53,553 bases of DNA, from assembly GCF_014884965.1 (NCBI RefSeq), contig NZ_JABTBO010000014.1, positions 1-53,553 on the forward strand, written 5' to 3'. Position numbers and translations under genes: made by a program. The notes beneath the pieces were generated by a model. It did not search any database. It worked only from the letters and a program-made list of their open reading frames with translations, and was not told the DNA's origin. Of this stretch, positions 40,186-49,433 are shown piece by piece. This DNA comes from Spirabiliibacterium mucosae (GTDB lineage Bacteria > Pseudomonadota > Gammaproteobacteria > Enterobacterales > Pasteurellaceae). Position 1 is the first letter of the stretch. Every line of letters starts with the position of its first letter.

Positions 40186-42240
40186 ATGAAATTTATCACA
40201 ACAATGGCAAACAAACCGCACTTTTGGGTGCTGCTGACGTTTTTAGGGTTTGCTTGCTTGCCGTCAATGGCGTTGGATTATGGGCTGTTGGATTCCACTT
40301 TTGATGAAATGCTCGAGGCGATGGGCTGGTATAGCGTGAACCTCAGCTGGCTGTGGTTTGCACCTGTCTTGATCTTTTTGCTGCTGCCCGCATTGGGCTT
40401 GAAGCGGCAAACGCAAGCCAAACTTGAGCTCGCGCTGGTGTACGCAACCGCACTGTTGGTTTTCATCAGCGCGATTGTCTACAAAGTCAGCCTTGGCTAT
40501 TCGGTGATTGTGCTGTTTATCGCGCTCACCGCCATTGCCACGCTATCGCTGGCGAAGCTCAAGGTGATGCAAGGAGATAAATTCATTATCGCCTCGCTGT
40601 TGGCGATCATTTTGCTGATCTTTTTCTTTATTGTTTACCCAACAGTGGCGATTTTTATTTCGATGTTTTATGACGGCGATGAGTTTGTGCCAGGGCAGGT
40701 GCTGCACATCTTAAGCCAGAATTACATCATTCGGGTGATCACCAACTCGTTGCTGCTCTCAGGCTTTGTCGGTTTGATGTCAACGGTGTTTGGGCTGGCG
40801 TTTGCGCTGTATACCACGCGCATTGCCAAGCGCACTGCGTTTATCGGTAAGATCTTCTCTATTTTGCCAATCGTGACACCGCCGTTTGTGGTCGGCCTTG
40901 GGGTAACCTTGATGCTCGGGCGCTCAGGCTATGTGACGGATTTCCTCTATACCCATTTTGGATTCACGAACACCAACTGGCTCTATGGCTTTAACGGCAT
41001 TGCCATTGCGCAAATTTTGGCGTTCACACCGCTGGCGTTTATGATTTTAGACGGGGCATTGAAATCCATTCACCCGTCGATTGAAGAGGCGTCCTACACC
41101 TTGCGCGCCAACCGTTATCAAACCTTTTTCCAAATCATTTTTCCATTGCTGCGCCCTGCGTTGGCGAACGCCTTTTTGCTGGTGTTTATCCAATCACTGG
41201 CGGACTTCTCCAACCCGTTGGTGCTCGGCGGCAGCTTTGATGTGATCGCGACCCAAATTTATTTCTACATTGCAGGCTCCCAGCTGGATTATGCCTCAGC
41301 CAGCACCTTGGGCACGCTGTTGCTGATTTTCTCACTCGGGATTTTCATTGTGCAGTATATCTGGATTGGCAACCGCTCTTACGTTACCGTTTCGGGTAAA
41401 TCCTACCGCGGCGATGTGCAAGATTTGCCAACAGGGTTGAAAAATGTGATTGTCGCGCTGCTGGCGTTTTGGATTGTGTTCAACTTTGTGCTCTACGGCA
41501 GCATTTTCTACGGCAGTTTCACCGTCAACTGGGGTGTCGATTACACCTTGACCACCCGCAACTATGTCGAAATGTTTGGCCAAGGCTTCAGTGAAGGGGC
41601 GTGGCCGTCGCTGATCAACACCATCATCTACGCGGGCATTGCCGCACCGCTGACCGCACTTTTCGGTTTGCTGATAGCGTATATCGTGGTGCGTAAGCAG
41701 TTCCAAGGCAAAAAAACACTCGAGTTTTTAACCATGCTGTGCTTTGCCGTGCCGGGCACGGTGGCGGGGGTGTCTTACATTTTGGCGTTTAACAATGCGC
41801 CGATGTACATCACCGGCACTGGCATCATCATTATTATTTCCATGGTGATGCGTGATTTGCCAATCGGGATGCGTGCTGCGATCGCAGGCCTTGGGCAGTT
41901 GGATAAATCCCTCGATGAGGCCTCGCTTTCGCTCAAAGGCAGCTCGTTTAAAACCATTATTTACATCGTCTTCCCGCTGCTCAAACCCGCGCTGCTCTCA
42001 GCACTGGTGACCAGCTTTGTGCGCGCGATGACAACCGTCAGCGCCATCATCTTCTTGGTGACGGCCGACACACGGGTAGCCACCGCGTATATTTTAAATC
42101 GTGTGGAAGACGGCGAATACGGCACCGCCATTGCCTACGGCTCTGTGCTGATTGTGGTGATGATGTCGATTATTTTATTGTTCGACTGGGCCATTGGTGA
42201 TACACGCATTTCGCGTTCGAAAGCAAAAGTGACGAAATAA
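40186..42240 (+). CDS. afuB: AfuB: ABC transporter permease (fused double domain)
   Basis: Permease of 684 residues carrying two complete binding-protein-dependent permease domains in one chain. The two EAA-type loops are IEEASYTLRANRYQTFFQIIFPLLRPAL (about 300-327) and LDEASLSLKGSSFKTIIYIVFPLLKPAL (about 580-607). It forms the channel of the Afu transporter. Confidence 0.95.
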   Translation: MKFITTMANKPHFWVLLTFLGFACLPSMALDYGLLDSTFDEMLEAMGWYSVNLSWLWFAPVLIFLLLPALGLKRQTQAKLELALVYATALLVFISAIVYKVSLGYSVIVLFIALTAIATLSLAKLKVMQGDKFIIASLLAIILLIFFFIVYPTVAIFISMFYDGDEFVPGQVLHILSQNYIIRVITNSLLLSGFVGLMSTVFGLAFALYTTRIAKRTAFIGKIFSILPIVTPPFVVGLGVTLMLGRSGYVTDFLYTHFGFTNTNWLYGFNGIAIAQILAFTPLAFMILDGALKSIHPSIEEASYTLRANRYQTFFQIIFPLLRPALANAFLLVFIQSLADFSNPLVLGGSFDVIATQIYFYIAGSQLDYASASTLGTLLLIFSLGIFIVQYIWIGNRSYVTVSGKSYRGDVQDLPTGLKNVIVALLAFWIVFNFVLYGSIFYGSFTVNWGVDYTLTTRNYVEMFGQGFSEGAWPSLINTIIYAGIAAPLTALFGLLIAYIVVRKQFQGKKTLEFLTMLCFAVPGTVAGVSYILAFNNAPMYITGTGIIIIISMVMRDLPIGMRAAIAGLGQLDKSLDEASLSLKGSSFKTIIYIVFPLLKPALLSALVTSFVRAMTTVSAIIFLVTADTRVATAYILNRVEDGEYGTAIAYGSVLIVVMMSIILLFDWAIGDTRISRSKAKVTK

Positions 42241-42252
42241 TAGGAACGAATA

Positions 42253-43308
42253 ATGACAACACAAAACGAAGATTTCTTAGTATTAAAAAACGTGACCAAA
42301 TCCTTCGGGAAATCGGTGGTGATCGATAACCTCAACTTGCGCATCAAACGCGGCACCATGACCACCTTGCTGGGGCCGTCGGGCTGTGGCAAAACCACCA
42401 TTTTGCGCTTGGTAGCCGGCCTTGAAAGCCCAACCTCGGGGCAGATTTTCATCGATGGCGAAGATGTGACCAAATCATCCATTCAAAATCGTGATATTTG
42501 TATCGTGTTTCAATCTTATGCACTGTTCCCGCATATGTCGATTGCCGACAACGTGGGCTATGGCTTGAAAATGCTCAACGTCAGCAGCAAAGAGCGCAAG
42601 CAGCGCATTGAAGAGGCGCTGGCGCTGGTGGATTTAGAAGGCTTTGGCGATCGCTACGTTGATCAAATCTCCGGCGGGCAGCAGCAACGGGTGGCGCTGG
42701 CGCGCGCGTTGGTGCTTAAGCCAAAAGTGCTGTTGTTTGACGAGCCGCTCTCCAACCTCGACGCCAACCTGCGCCGTGCGATGCGCGAGAAAATCCGTGA
42801 ATTGCAGCAACAGCTCAACATCACCTCGCTTTATGTGACCCACGATCAAACCGAGGCTTTCGCGGTATCGGATGAGGTGATTGTGATGCACAAAGGCCAC
42901 ATTATGCAAAAAGCCAGCGCCAAAGAGCTTTATTTGCGCCCAAATTCGCTCTTTTTGGCCAACTTTATGGGGGAATCGACCATTTACCCCGCCACGCTGC
43001 ACGACGGACGAGTGGCGGTCAATGATTATGAGTTTGACTTCCCCGATTATGCCAGCTTTGCCGTCAAAGACGGCGAGTGTATGCTCGGCATCCGCCCAGA
43101 AGCGGTGTTTTTGACCAGCGAAGGCAGTGAGGCGCAGCGCTGCGAAATCAAAAGTGCGGTTTATATGGGTAACCACTGGGAGGTGATTGCGCTGTGGCAA
43201 GGCCAAGAGTTGTTAGTCAACACACGGCCAGAAGATTTCCAAGCAGATCAACGCGTTGCTTACGTTAAGCTGTCGTTGCGCGGGGTCTTCTTGCTACCAT
43301 GTGAGTGA
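42253..43308 (+). CDS. afuC: AfuC: ABC transporter ATPase
   Basis: ATPase of 351 residues. Walker [14 protein letters not shown]-loop [11 protein letters not shown], signature [15 protein letters not shown], Walker [13 protein letters not shown] and H-loop YVTHDQ are intact, and a C-terminal TOBE-like domain follows. It starts 12 nt after afuB. Confidence 0.96.
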   Translation: MTTQNEDFLVLKNVTKSFGKSVVIDNLNLRIKRGTMTTLLGPSGCGKTTILRLVAGLESPTSGQIFIDGEDVTKSSIQNRDICIVFQSYALFPHMSIADNVGYGLKMLNVSSKERKQRIEEALALVDLEGFGDRYVDQISGGQQQRVALARALVLKPKVLLFDEPLSNLDANLRRAMREKIRELQQQLNITSLYVTHDQTEAFAVSDEVIVMHKGHIMQKASAKELYLRPNSLFLANFMGESTIYPATLHDGRVAVNDYEFDFPDYASFAVKDGECMLGIRPEAVFLTSEGSEAQRCEIKSAVYMGNHWEVIALWQGQELLVNTRPEDFQADQRVAYVKLSLRGVFLLPCE

Positions 43309-43358
43309 GTGCTTACGTTAAACAGGGGCAAAAATCTACCTCTTTTTGTGGATAAAAT

Positions 43359-43400
43359 TTGATATTGGGTTAAATTTGACTGATAATAGTTAGTATTTAC
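43359..43400 (+). promoter_or_regulatory. Promoter of the imelysin operon with Fur-like box
   Basis: -35 TTGATA (43359-43364), 17-bp spacer, -10 GATAAT (43382-43387). The sequence from the -10 on, TGATAATAGTTAGTATTTAC, resembles a Fur box and would let Fur block polymerase. Match is partial, so iron control is inference. Confidence 0.5.
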
Positions 43401-43420
43401 AGTTGTTCTGAATTTAACCC
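43367..43420. repeat. 10-bp inverted repeat straddling the imelysin promoter
   Basis: GGGTTAAATT (43367-43376) and AATTTAACCC (43411-43420) are exact complements 34 bp apart, flanking the -10 box. The first arm lies upstream of the expected transcript start, so this is a DNA-level symmetry rather than an RNA hairpin. Confidence 0.7.
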
Positions 43421-43445
43421 AATTCTTTAACCCGAGGAGATTCCC

Positions 43446-44792
43446 ATGTTGAAATTAAAAACTCTCACTGTTGCAATTTGCGCAGGGCTGGCCATTGGCA
43501 GTGCGTCACTGAGCGCCAATGCCGCAGATTTAACGGCTGCGCAAGTCAAACAAGCACAGTCATTTTTAAACACCTACGCACAAATTGCTGATCTAGCCTA
43601 TGCCGACAGCTTGAAAGACGCCAAAAAATTGCAACAAGCCATTGACGCCTTTGTTAAAAACCCAACTGAAGAAACATTTAAAAACGCCAAACAAGCGTGG
43701 CTTGACTCGCGTGAATCTTACGGCCAATCTGAAGTGTTCCGCCTCTCCCAAGGCCCAATTGACGCAGAAGAAGGCTGGGTGGAAGAAAAATACGGCAACA
43801 AAGAAGAGCAAATCAATGCTTGGCCGCTTGATGAAAATATGATCGACTACACCGTGGATGCTGAAGGCAAAAAAACCAGCGGTAACATCATTGATTCAAA
43901 AGGCAAATTTAACCCAGGTGGTGAAAACCCAACCGATGTCAATGTGGATAAAATTACCCCTGAAGTGATCACTGAGCTCAACCAAAACGGTGGCGAAGCC
44001 AACGTGGCATCAGGCTACCACGCGATTGAATTTTTGCTCTGGGGTCAAGACCAAGATTACAACAACTTCATTGAAGACAAAGTCACTCACGGTGCGATGA
44101 CCGCCGGCCAACGCCCATTGACAGACTTCACCACTGACAAATTCGCCCAACGCCGCCTTGACTACCTCAAAGCCTCAGCGGACAAATTGGTCAGCGATCT
44201 TGAAGTGGTTTACAGCGCCTGGACACCAGACGGTGAATTCCGCCAAGCCTTGCTCGGCAAACTTTCTGGCGACAAAGCGAAAGAAAACATCCCTGAAGCG
44301 GATGCGTTGAAAGACATTTTCATCGGCATGGGTATGTTCATCAAATCTGAATTAGCCAACGAACGTATCGCCGTGGCGGTGTTGACCCCAAGTGAAGAAG
44401 ACGAACACTCTTGTTTTTCTGACAACACCCACCGCGACATCGCGCAAAACTTCTTAGGCTTTGAAAACGTGTTGCTCGGCCAATACAACGGCAAAAAAAT
44501 CGGCCAAGCGCCAATTGACGCCTTAAACGCGCAAGATAAAGCGGAAATTGAAAAAATGCTTAAAAGCATCAACGGCCGCATCGCGAAAATCGACCATTTG
44601 GCCAAAACCACCATGCATTTTGACTACCAAATTCACCCAGAAAACAAAGCAGAAGCGCAAAACATCGTGAGCTTGAAAAACGAATTGCGCCGCTTGGGTG
44701 ACAAAATGGTAACCGTGGCTAAAACCTATGGTGTTAGCTTGACTACCGATGATGTAACCGACAGCGAAGAAAATCACGATTACGAAAAATAA
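43446..44792 (+). CDS. Imelysin-family (M75) periplasmic protein
   Basis: Predicted 448-residue secreted protein with a signal peptide cleaved near ANA (about 27). The imelysin GxHxxE-type motif is GYHAIEFLLWGQD (190-202), with His191 and Glu194 ready to bind metal. Acidic stretches fit iron or cation binding. The family includes iron-regulated IrpA/ICMP and the EfeO C-terminal domain. First gene of a six-gene iron-type locus, with an AGGAG ribosome site and a Fur-like promoter. Confidence 0.92.
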   Translation: MLKLKTLTVAICAGLAIGSASLSANAADLTAAQVKQAQSFLNTYAQIADLAYADSLKDAKKLQQAIDAFVKNPTEETFKNAKQAWLDSRESYGQSEVFRLSQGPIDAEEGWVEEKYGNKEEQINAWPLDENMIDYTVDAEGKKTSGNIIDSKGKFNPGGENPTDVNVDKITPEVITELNQNGGEANVASGYHAIEFLLWGQDQDYNNFIEDKVTHGAMTAGQRPLTDFTTDKFAQRRLDYLKASADKLVSDLEVVYSAWTPDGEFRQALLGKLSGDKAKENIPEADALKDIFIGMGMFIKSELANERIAVAVLTPSEEDEHSCFSDNTHRDIAQNFLGFENVLLGQYNGKKIGQAPIDALNAQDKAEIEKMLKSINGRIAKIDHLAKTTMHFDYQIHPENKAEAQNIVSLKNELRRLGDKMVTVAKTYGVSLTTDDVTDSEENHDYEK

Positions 44793-44801
44793 TCTGTTAA
44801 A

Positions 44802-44823
44802 ATTGGCGGCAGATGTCGCCAAT
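44802..44823 (+). terminator. Hairpin between the first imelysin and the di-haem gene
   Basis: ATTGGCG, 8-base loop, CGCCAAT, then ATTTCTC. The stem is 7 bp with a poor T tract, so it is at most a weak attenuator lowering expression of the downstream genes. Confidence 0.4.
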
Positions 44824-44841
44824 ATTTCTCGCAAGGTTATT

Positions 44842-46209
44842 ATGCAAACCCATCGTATCACACTTTCTGCACCCGCTTGGCTGGGTGCAGTTTTCCTTTT
44901 TTTATCGCCTGGCATTTTGGCCAACGCGCCTGCCAGCGGCGTGTTTGAAAGCCGCCAGCAATTGCCCAGCCACCGCGCCGTCAAAGGCTTGAATGATGCG
45001 CAGCTGGATGAATTTATGCTCGGGCGCTCCTTTTTCACTATCCCGTGGGTGGTCGCACCCAGCGCCACCACCGCACGTGACGGCCTAGGCCCGCTGTTTA
45101 ACGCCAATGCCTGTGTGGCTTGCCACAGCGAAAGCCGCCACAAAGGCGCGCTGAGCAAAGGCGAGGGCGTCAACCGCACTTTGGTTTTCAAACTCTCGCA
45201 ACCGAACAAACACAGCCAGCGCCCCGCCCACAGTGTGACGATGCCAGACCCTGTTTACGGCAGCCAAATCGCCATCAACGCCACTGGCGCCGTGCCGTTT
45301 GAGGCCAAAACCGCACTTCGCTGGCAAGAACACACCGACACACTTGCCGACGGCACAGTGGTGTCGCTGCGCCGCCCCATCGGTGAGCTAAGCGAGCTCA
45401 ACTACGGCCCGCTGGACAAAGCCACACGCATCAGCCTGCGCGTTGCGCCAGTGTTAACGGGCCTTGGCTTGCTGGAAGCGGTGAGTGATGACACGATTTT
45501 GGCACTGGCTGATGCCCAGGCGAAAACCCAAAGTGCGGTCAAGGGCAAGGTGCAGTGGGTTTATAACCCCTACACCCAGCAAAAAGAAATTGGCCGCTTT
45601 GGCTACAAAGCCGCGCACAGCAGCGTGCGGATGCAAACGGCCGACGCCGCCCACAACGACATGGGGCTGACCAACCCGTTTTACCCAGCCGAGAATTGCA
45701 CCAGCGCGCAAACAGCCTGCCTTAACGCCACGCCGTCGCGCAACTCGCCACAAGGGCGGATTGACTTGCCACTGCTGCGCCTCGATGCCATCGCGTTTTA
45801 TTTGAAAAAGCTGCGCGCACCAGCCAATTTGCCGGCGGGCAAACACCCGAAAGGGGCACAGCTGTTTGAGCGCATTGGCTGCCATGACTGCCATACGCCC
45901 TCGCTGCAAACCGCCGATGGTGTGCCTTTTATGCCGTATACCGACATGCTGCTCCACGAGATGGGCGAGGGGCTGTCTGACAATCGCCCAGAGTTTGAAG
46001 CGGCGGCCAGTGAGTGGCGCACAACCGCACTTTGGGGGCTCAATGCGCGCTTGAAAGCGGGCATTTTATTGCTGCACGATGGCCGTGCGCGTAACGTCAC
46101 GGAGGCCATTTTGTGGCATGGCGGGCAGGCGCAAGAGAGCGTGGATCACTTTAAAAACCTAACCCCAAGCGATCGCCAAGCGTTGCTTGATTTTGTGGAG
46201 TCGTTATGA
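44842..46209 (+). CDS. Di-haem thiol oxidoreductase / peroxidase-like protein (DUF1111)
   Basis: Exported 455-residue protein with two c-type haem motifs, CVACH (91-95) and CHDCH (347-351), matching the DUF1111 di-haem oxidoreductase family. PWVVAPSATTARDGLGPLFN and NDMGLTNPFYP are family blocks. The ATG at 44842 follows AAGG. In many proteobacteria this gene lies between two imelysin genes, as here. It could oxidise or reduce iron at the periplasmic face; this is inference. Confidence 0.9.
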   Translation: MQTHRITLSAPAWLGAVFLFLSPGILANAPASGVFESRQQLPSHRAVKGLNDAQLDEFMLGRSFFTIPWVVAPSATTARDGLGPLFNANACVACHSESRHKGALSKGEGVNRTLVFKLSQPNKHSQRPAHSVTMPDPVYGSQIAINATGAVPFEAKTALRWQEHTDTLADGTVVSLRRPIGELSELNYGPLDKATRISLRVAPVLTGLGLLEAVSDDTILALADAQAKTQSAVKGKVQWVYNPYTQQKEIGRFGYKAAHSSVRMQTADAAHNDMGLTNPFYPAENCTSAQTACLNATPSRNSPQGRIDLPLLRLDAIAFYLKKLRAPANLPAGKHPKGAQLFERIGCHDCHTPSLQTADGVPFMPYTDMLLHEMGEGLSDNRPEFEAAASEWRTTALWGLNARLKAGILLLHDGRARNVTEAILWHGGQAQESVDHFKNLTPSDRQALLDFVESL

Positions 46210-47228
46210 AACTGAAAAAAATTGCCATTGCCGTGGCGCTGCTTAGCGTGGTGAGCGTGCTGGTGCTGATTAAAGACCCAAACGCCCAGCAAGACGAAGC
46301 GCTCGCTGCGATGTATGACAACGTGATCGTCAAAAATGCTCAAAGTGCGGTCAGCCAATGCCACAACTGGCAGCAAACGCTAGACGCCGCCCAGCCAGGC
46401 TCGCGCAGCAGCGCGATTGACGCAGGCTTTAAAGACTTGATTTTGCGCTGGAAGGCCGTGGAGGCGACGTATATTGCAGGCGATCTTGACCAAGATGCGA
46501 TTGACTACCCACGCTATTTAGATATTTTCCACGTGGGCAACGAGAGCATCACCGAGCAGATGGACAAAGTGCTCAAAAGCAGCTCCGCACCGAAAACCGC
46601 ACTTTATAAACACTCCTATAAAACCGTCAACGCCCTTGAGGCCGTGCTCTACGGCGCGGATGACTTAAGCGAGCGCCGGCTGGCCATTGCCAAAGGCATC
46701 AGCGACAATATTTGCGAGCGCCTAGGGGACATTGCCAACGTGTATGAAACCAACCGCGAGAACTTTTTGAGTGCGCGCGACAACGCCCTTTCAATGCTCG
46801 CCAATGTGCTCGCTAACCAAACCTTGGGCTTGAAAGATTGGCGCATTGGTGATGTGGCAGGACTAACTAAAAAATACCTTAACCAGCCCGACCCACGCCG
46901 TGCGGAGTATTTTTTAAGCCACTTGAGCTTGGCGGCAATTGGTGAGATTTTGCACACCCAAAGCCAGCTCATCAGCCCGCAAGCCTTCCCTAATTTTGTC
47001 GAAATTGCCGATATTTATGGCGCGCAAAAGCCCCTTGAGCAGGCTCAAAGCCAACTGGCGCAAGCGGAAGCTGAGGTGGCAAAATTAAATAAGAGTGAAT
47101 TTGATTTCGATCAGCAACAAAGCAAATTGTTGTATCAAGTGGTCGGTAAATTGCAAAGTAGCTACTATAATAGCCTTATCCAAGCTTTGCCGGTGATGGC
47201 AAAAATTCTCGAAGCTGATGGCGATTAA
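46206..47228 (+). CDS. Second imelysin-family protein, degenerate motif
   Basis: Predicted 340-residue protein with an N-terminal hydrophobic segment (5-22) that anchors or exports it. The imelysin core is recognisable, but the motif position reads TVNALEAVLYG (140-150): the usual His is Asn142 while Glu145 remains. A coiled, Gln/Ala-rich stretch follows near 280-295. It overlaps the DUF1111 gene by 4 nt, so it is co-translated. Confidence 0.85.
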   Translation: MKLKKIAIAVALLSVVSVLVLIKDPNAQQDEALAAMYDNVIVKNAQSAVSQCHNWQQTLDAAQPGSRSSAIDAGFKDLILRWKAVEATYIAGDLDQDAIDYPRYLDIFHVGNESITEQMDKVLKSSSAPKTALYKHSYKTVNALEAVLYGADDLSERRLAIAKGISDNICERLGDIANVYETNRENFLSARDNALSMLANVLANQTLGLKDWRIGDVAGLTKKYLNQPDPRRAEYFLSHLSLAAIGEILHTQSQLISPQAFPNFVEIADIYGAQKPLEQAQSQLAQAEAEVAKLNKSEFDFDQQQSKLLYQVVGKLQSSYYNSLIQALPVMAKILEADGD

Positions 47229-47236
47229 GGTGCACC

Positions 47237-48244
47237 GTGCCACTTTTGCAAGATTACTTATTCAACCCGCAGCAGCGCTTATACTGGGGCTATTTGCTCA
47301 GCGCGCTGGTTATTGCGCTGGCCTATTTGGCCTGCAAGCCGCGCGCGCAGCAAAGCCGCATCCGCACGCGCTTAGGCGAGGTGAAAGCCTATTGGCTGCA
47401 CCCCAGCGCACTGCTGGACTACCGCTATTTTATCGCGGTGTGGCTGGTGAAGATGTACATCTTGCTGCCGCTGATTCTTTCGGCCAAAACGGTGGCGCTG
47501 TACACCAATTTAGTGTTGCTTAAGCTCCACGCGCCGTTGCATTTAAGCTGGCCGGCGGTGGCGGTGACGCTGTGTTACACCACCGCACTTTTCATCACCA
47601 GTGAGTTTACCCGCTATTGGCTGCACCGCTGGCTGCACACCGTGCCGTGGCTGTGGCAATTTCACAAAGTTCACCACAGCGCGCCTGTGCTCAATCCACT
47701 GACGTTTTACCGCGTGCATCCGATGGAAAATTTCCTCTTCGGGCTGCGCTATGCGCTCACCGCCGGTATGGTGACAGGCGTGTTTTTGTGGATCTTTGGC
47801 GCGGGGCTGGATGTGTATATGATTGGTGGCGCGAATATTTTTATCTGGCTGATGGCGATGCTCGGCGGCAATTTGCGCCACTCGCACATCTATTTGCGTT
47901 ACCCAAAATGGCTCGAGCGCTGGTTGATTTCCCCCGCGCAGCACCAGCTGCACCACACTTATCAATACGCCGCACGCAATTTTGGCGGCTATTTGAGTGT
48001 GTTTGACCGCACTTTTGGCACGCTGCAAACCAGCGAAAACATCACCACGCCACCGCCGTTTGGCTTCCCAGAAAAAATGGCAAAACAGTACCGTACTTTA
48101 ATTGATCTATTCAAGCAGCCGTTTGTTGACTGCTGGACGCTGTGGAGAAAAAACCATGAAAAAACGTTATCTCGCTTTACTGATCAGCGCAGCCAGTTGT
48201 GCCTGCGCGACAAATCTCGCGCTCGCGAAGGGCGCTCAAGTTGA
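47237..48244 (+). CDS. Sterol desaturase / fatty acid hydroxylase family membrane protein
   Basis: Integral membrane di-iron enzyme family, 335 residues. The histidine boxes HRWLH (130-134), HKVHH (143-147) and HQLHH (236-240) that hold the two irons are present among four to five hydrophobic segments. Substrate unknown. It starts 8 nt after the second imelysin. Its last 29 codons overlap the next gene in another frame and look non-conserved. Its place inside an iron-uptake-like operon is unusual. Confidence 0.87.
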   Translation: MPLLQDYLFNPQQRLYWGYLLSALVIALAYLACKPRAQQSRIRTRLGEVKAYWLHPSALLDYRYFIAVWLVKMYILLPLILSAKTVALYTNLVLLKLHAPLHLSWPAVAVTLCYTTALFITSEFTRYWLHRWLHTVPWLWQFHKVHHSAPVLNPLTFYRVHPMENFLFGLRYALTAGMVTGVFLWIFGAGLDVYMIGGANIFIWLMAMLGGNLRHSHIYLRYPKWLERWLISPAQHQLHHTYQYAARNFGGYLSVFDRTFGTLQTSENITTPPPFGFPEKMAKQYRTLIDLFKQPFVDCWTLWRKNHEKTLSRFTDQRSQLCLRDKSRAREGRSS

Positions 48245-49367
48245 CAAAGTCGCCCTTGGCGAAGAGCTGTTTTTTGACCCTGATCTCTCGTTTTACCAAA
48301 ATGAGAGCTGCTCAAGCTGCCACAGTCCTGACCATGGGTACACCGATGGGCGCGTGACCAAGGCCAACGGCATTGTCTCTGAGGGCAGCGACGGCCACTC
48401 CTTTGGCACTCGCAACGCGCCAACCGCGGCGTACGCCAAATTCTCACCGCACTTTCATTATGATAAGAAAAAGGGCGAATATGTCGGCGGGCAATTTTTG
48501 GATGGCCGCGCAGTGGACTTAGCCGCGCAAGCCGGCGGCCCGCCAGTCAACCCTGTGGAGATGGCCATGGGCAATGAAGACGAAGTGGTCGCACGGATCA
48601 AAGCCAAACCGTTTTATCATGATAACTTTATCAAACTCTACGGCGAGCACGTGTGGGACAGCACCAAAACGGCCTATGCCGCAATGACCGATGCCATTGC
48701 CGCCTATGAAATGACCGATGAATTTGCGCCGTTTGACTCGAAATACGACCGTTATTTGCGCGGTGAATACGAGCTCACCTTGCTCGAAGATTTAGGCCGC
48801 ACGCTGTTTTTCTCTAACAATAACCTCAAATGCATTGAGTGCCACACCCTGGAAAAACGCGAAGATCTGAAAAACGAAACCTTCAGTAATTACGAATATC
48901 ACAACATCGGCGTGCCATCAAACCCTGAATTGCTGGCGTTGGACAAGTTGCCAGAGGATTTCAAAGACGAAGGCTTGGCTGAAAACCCGATGATCACAGA
49001 CCCAGCCGATCGCGCCAAACAACGCGGCAAGTTCAAAGTGCCAACCCTGCGTAACGTGGCGGTCACTGGCCCTTATATGCACAATGGCGTGTTTAAAGAC
49101 TTGCGCACCGTGGTGCTGTTTTATGATAAATACAACAACCCAGAGAACAAAATCAACCCTGAAACCGGCAAACCGTGGGGCAAGCCTGAAGTGGACGGCA
49201 CGCTGAGCATGGACAAACTGCTGGCGAAAAAACTCACCGATCGCAAAGTTGATGCCTTGGTGGCGTTTATGGAAACATTAACCGACAAACGCTACGAGCC
49301 CCTGCTTGAGCGGCAAAAGAAAGCGCGCGCCGAGGCGCAAGCCAAGCAACAAGCGCAAGGGAAATAG
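48156..49367 (+). CDS. MauG/CcpA-like di-haem cytochrome c peroxidase
   Basis: Predicted 403-residue periplasmic protein with signal peptide (to about 25) and two c-type haem motifs, CSSCH (52-56) and CIECH (226-230). LGEELFFDPDLSFYQNESCSSC and FKVPTLRNVAVTGPYMHNGVF are typical of the CcpA/MauG superfamily. The ATG at 48156 follows GGAG. It starts 89 nt inside the preceding gene. It is the last plus-strand gene of the locus. Confidence 0.92.
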   Translation: MKKRYLALLISAASCACATNLALAKGAQVDKVALGEELFFDPDLSFYQNESCSSCHSPDHGYTDGRVTKANGIVSEGSDGHSFGTRNAPTAAYAKFSPHFHYDKKKGEYVGGQFLDGRAVDLAAQAGGPPVNPVEMAMGNEDEVVARIKAKPFYHDNFIKLYGEHVWDSTKTAYAAMTDAIAAYEMTDEFAPFDSKYDRYLRGEYELTLLEDLGRTLFFSNNNLKCIECHTLEKREDLKNETFSNYEYHNIGVPSNPELLALDKLPEDFKDEGLAENPMITDPADRAKQRGKFKVPTLRNVAVTGPYMHNGVFKDLRTVVLFYDKYNNPENKINPETGKPWGKPEVDGTLSMDKLLAKKLTDRKVDALVAFMETLTDKRYEPLLERQKKARAEAQAKQQAQGK

Positions 49368-49381
49368 GTGATTAAAACTCA

Positions 49382-49410
49382 AAACCGCACTTTGAAAGTG
49401 CGGTTTTTTG
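49382..49410. terminator. USS-pair terminator between the peroxidase and FTR1
   Basis: AAAACCGCACTTT and AAAGTGCGGTTTT around a single G form a long stem flanked by T on one side and A on the other. It serves the two convergent genes. Confidence 0.85.
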
Positions 49411-49433
49411 ATTATGCTTTGGATGCTTTCCCT

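Noticed and set aside
39087-43308. Ferric-iron transporter annotation for afuABC
   Set aside because: The binding-protein motifs and the CRP site favour sugar phosphates; the iron label is historical.
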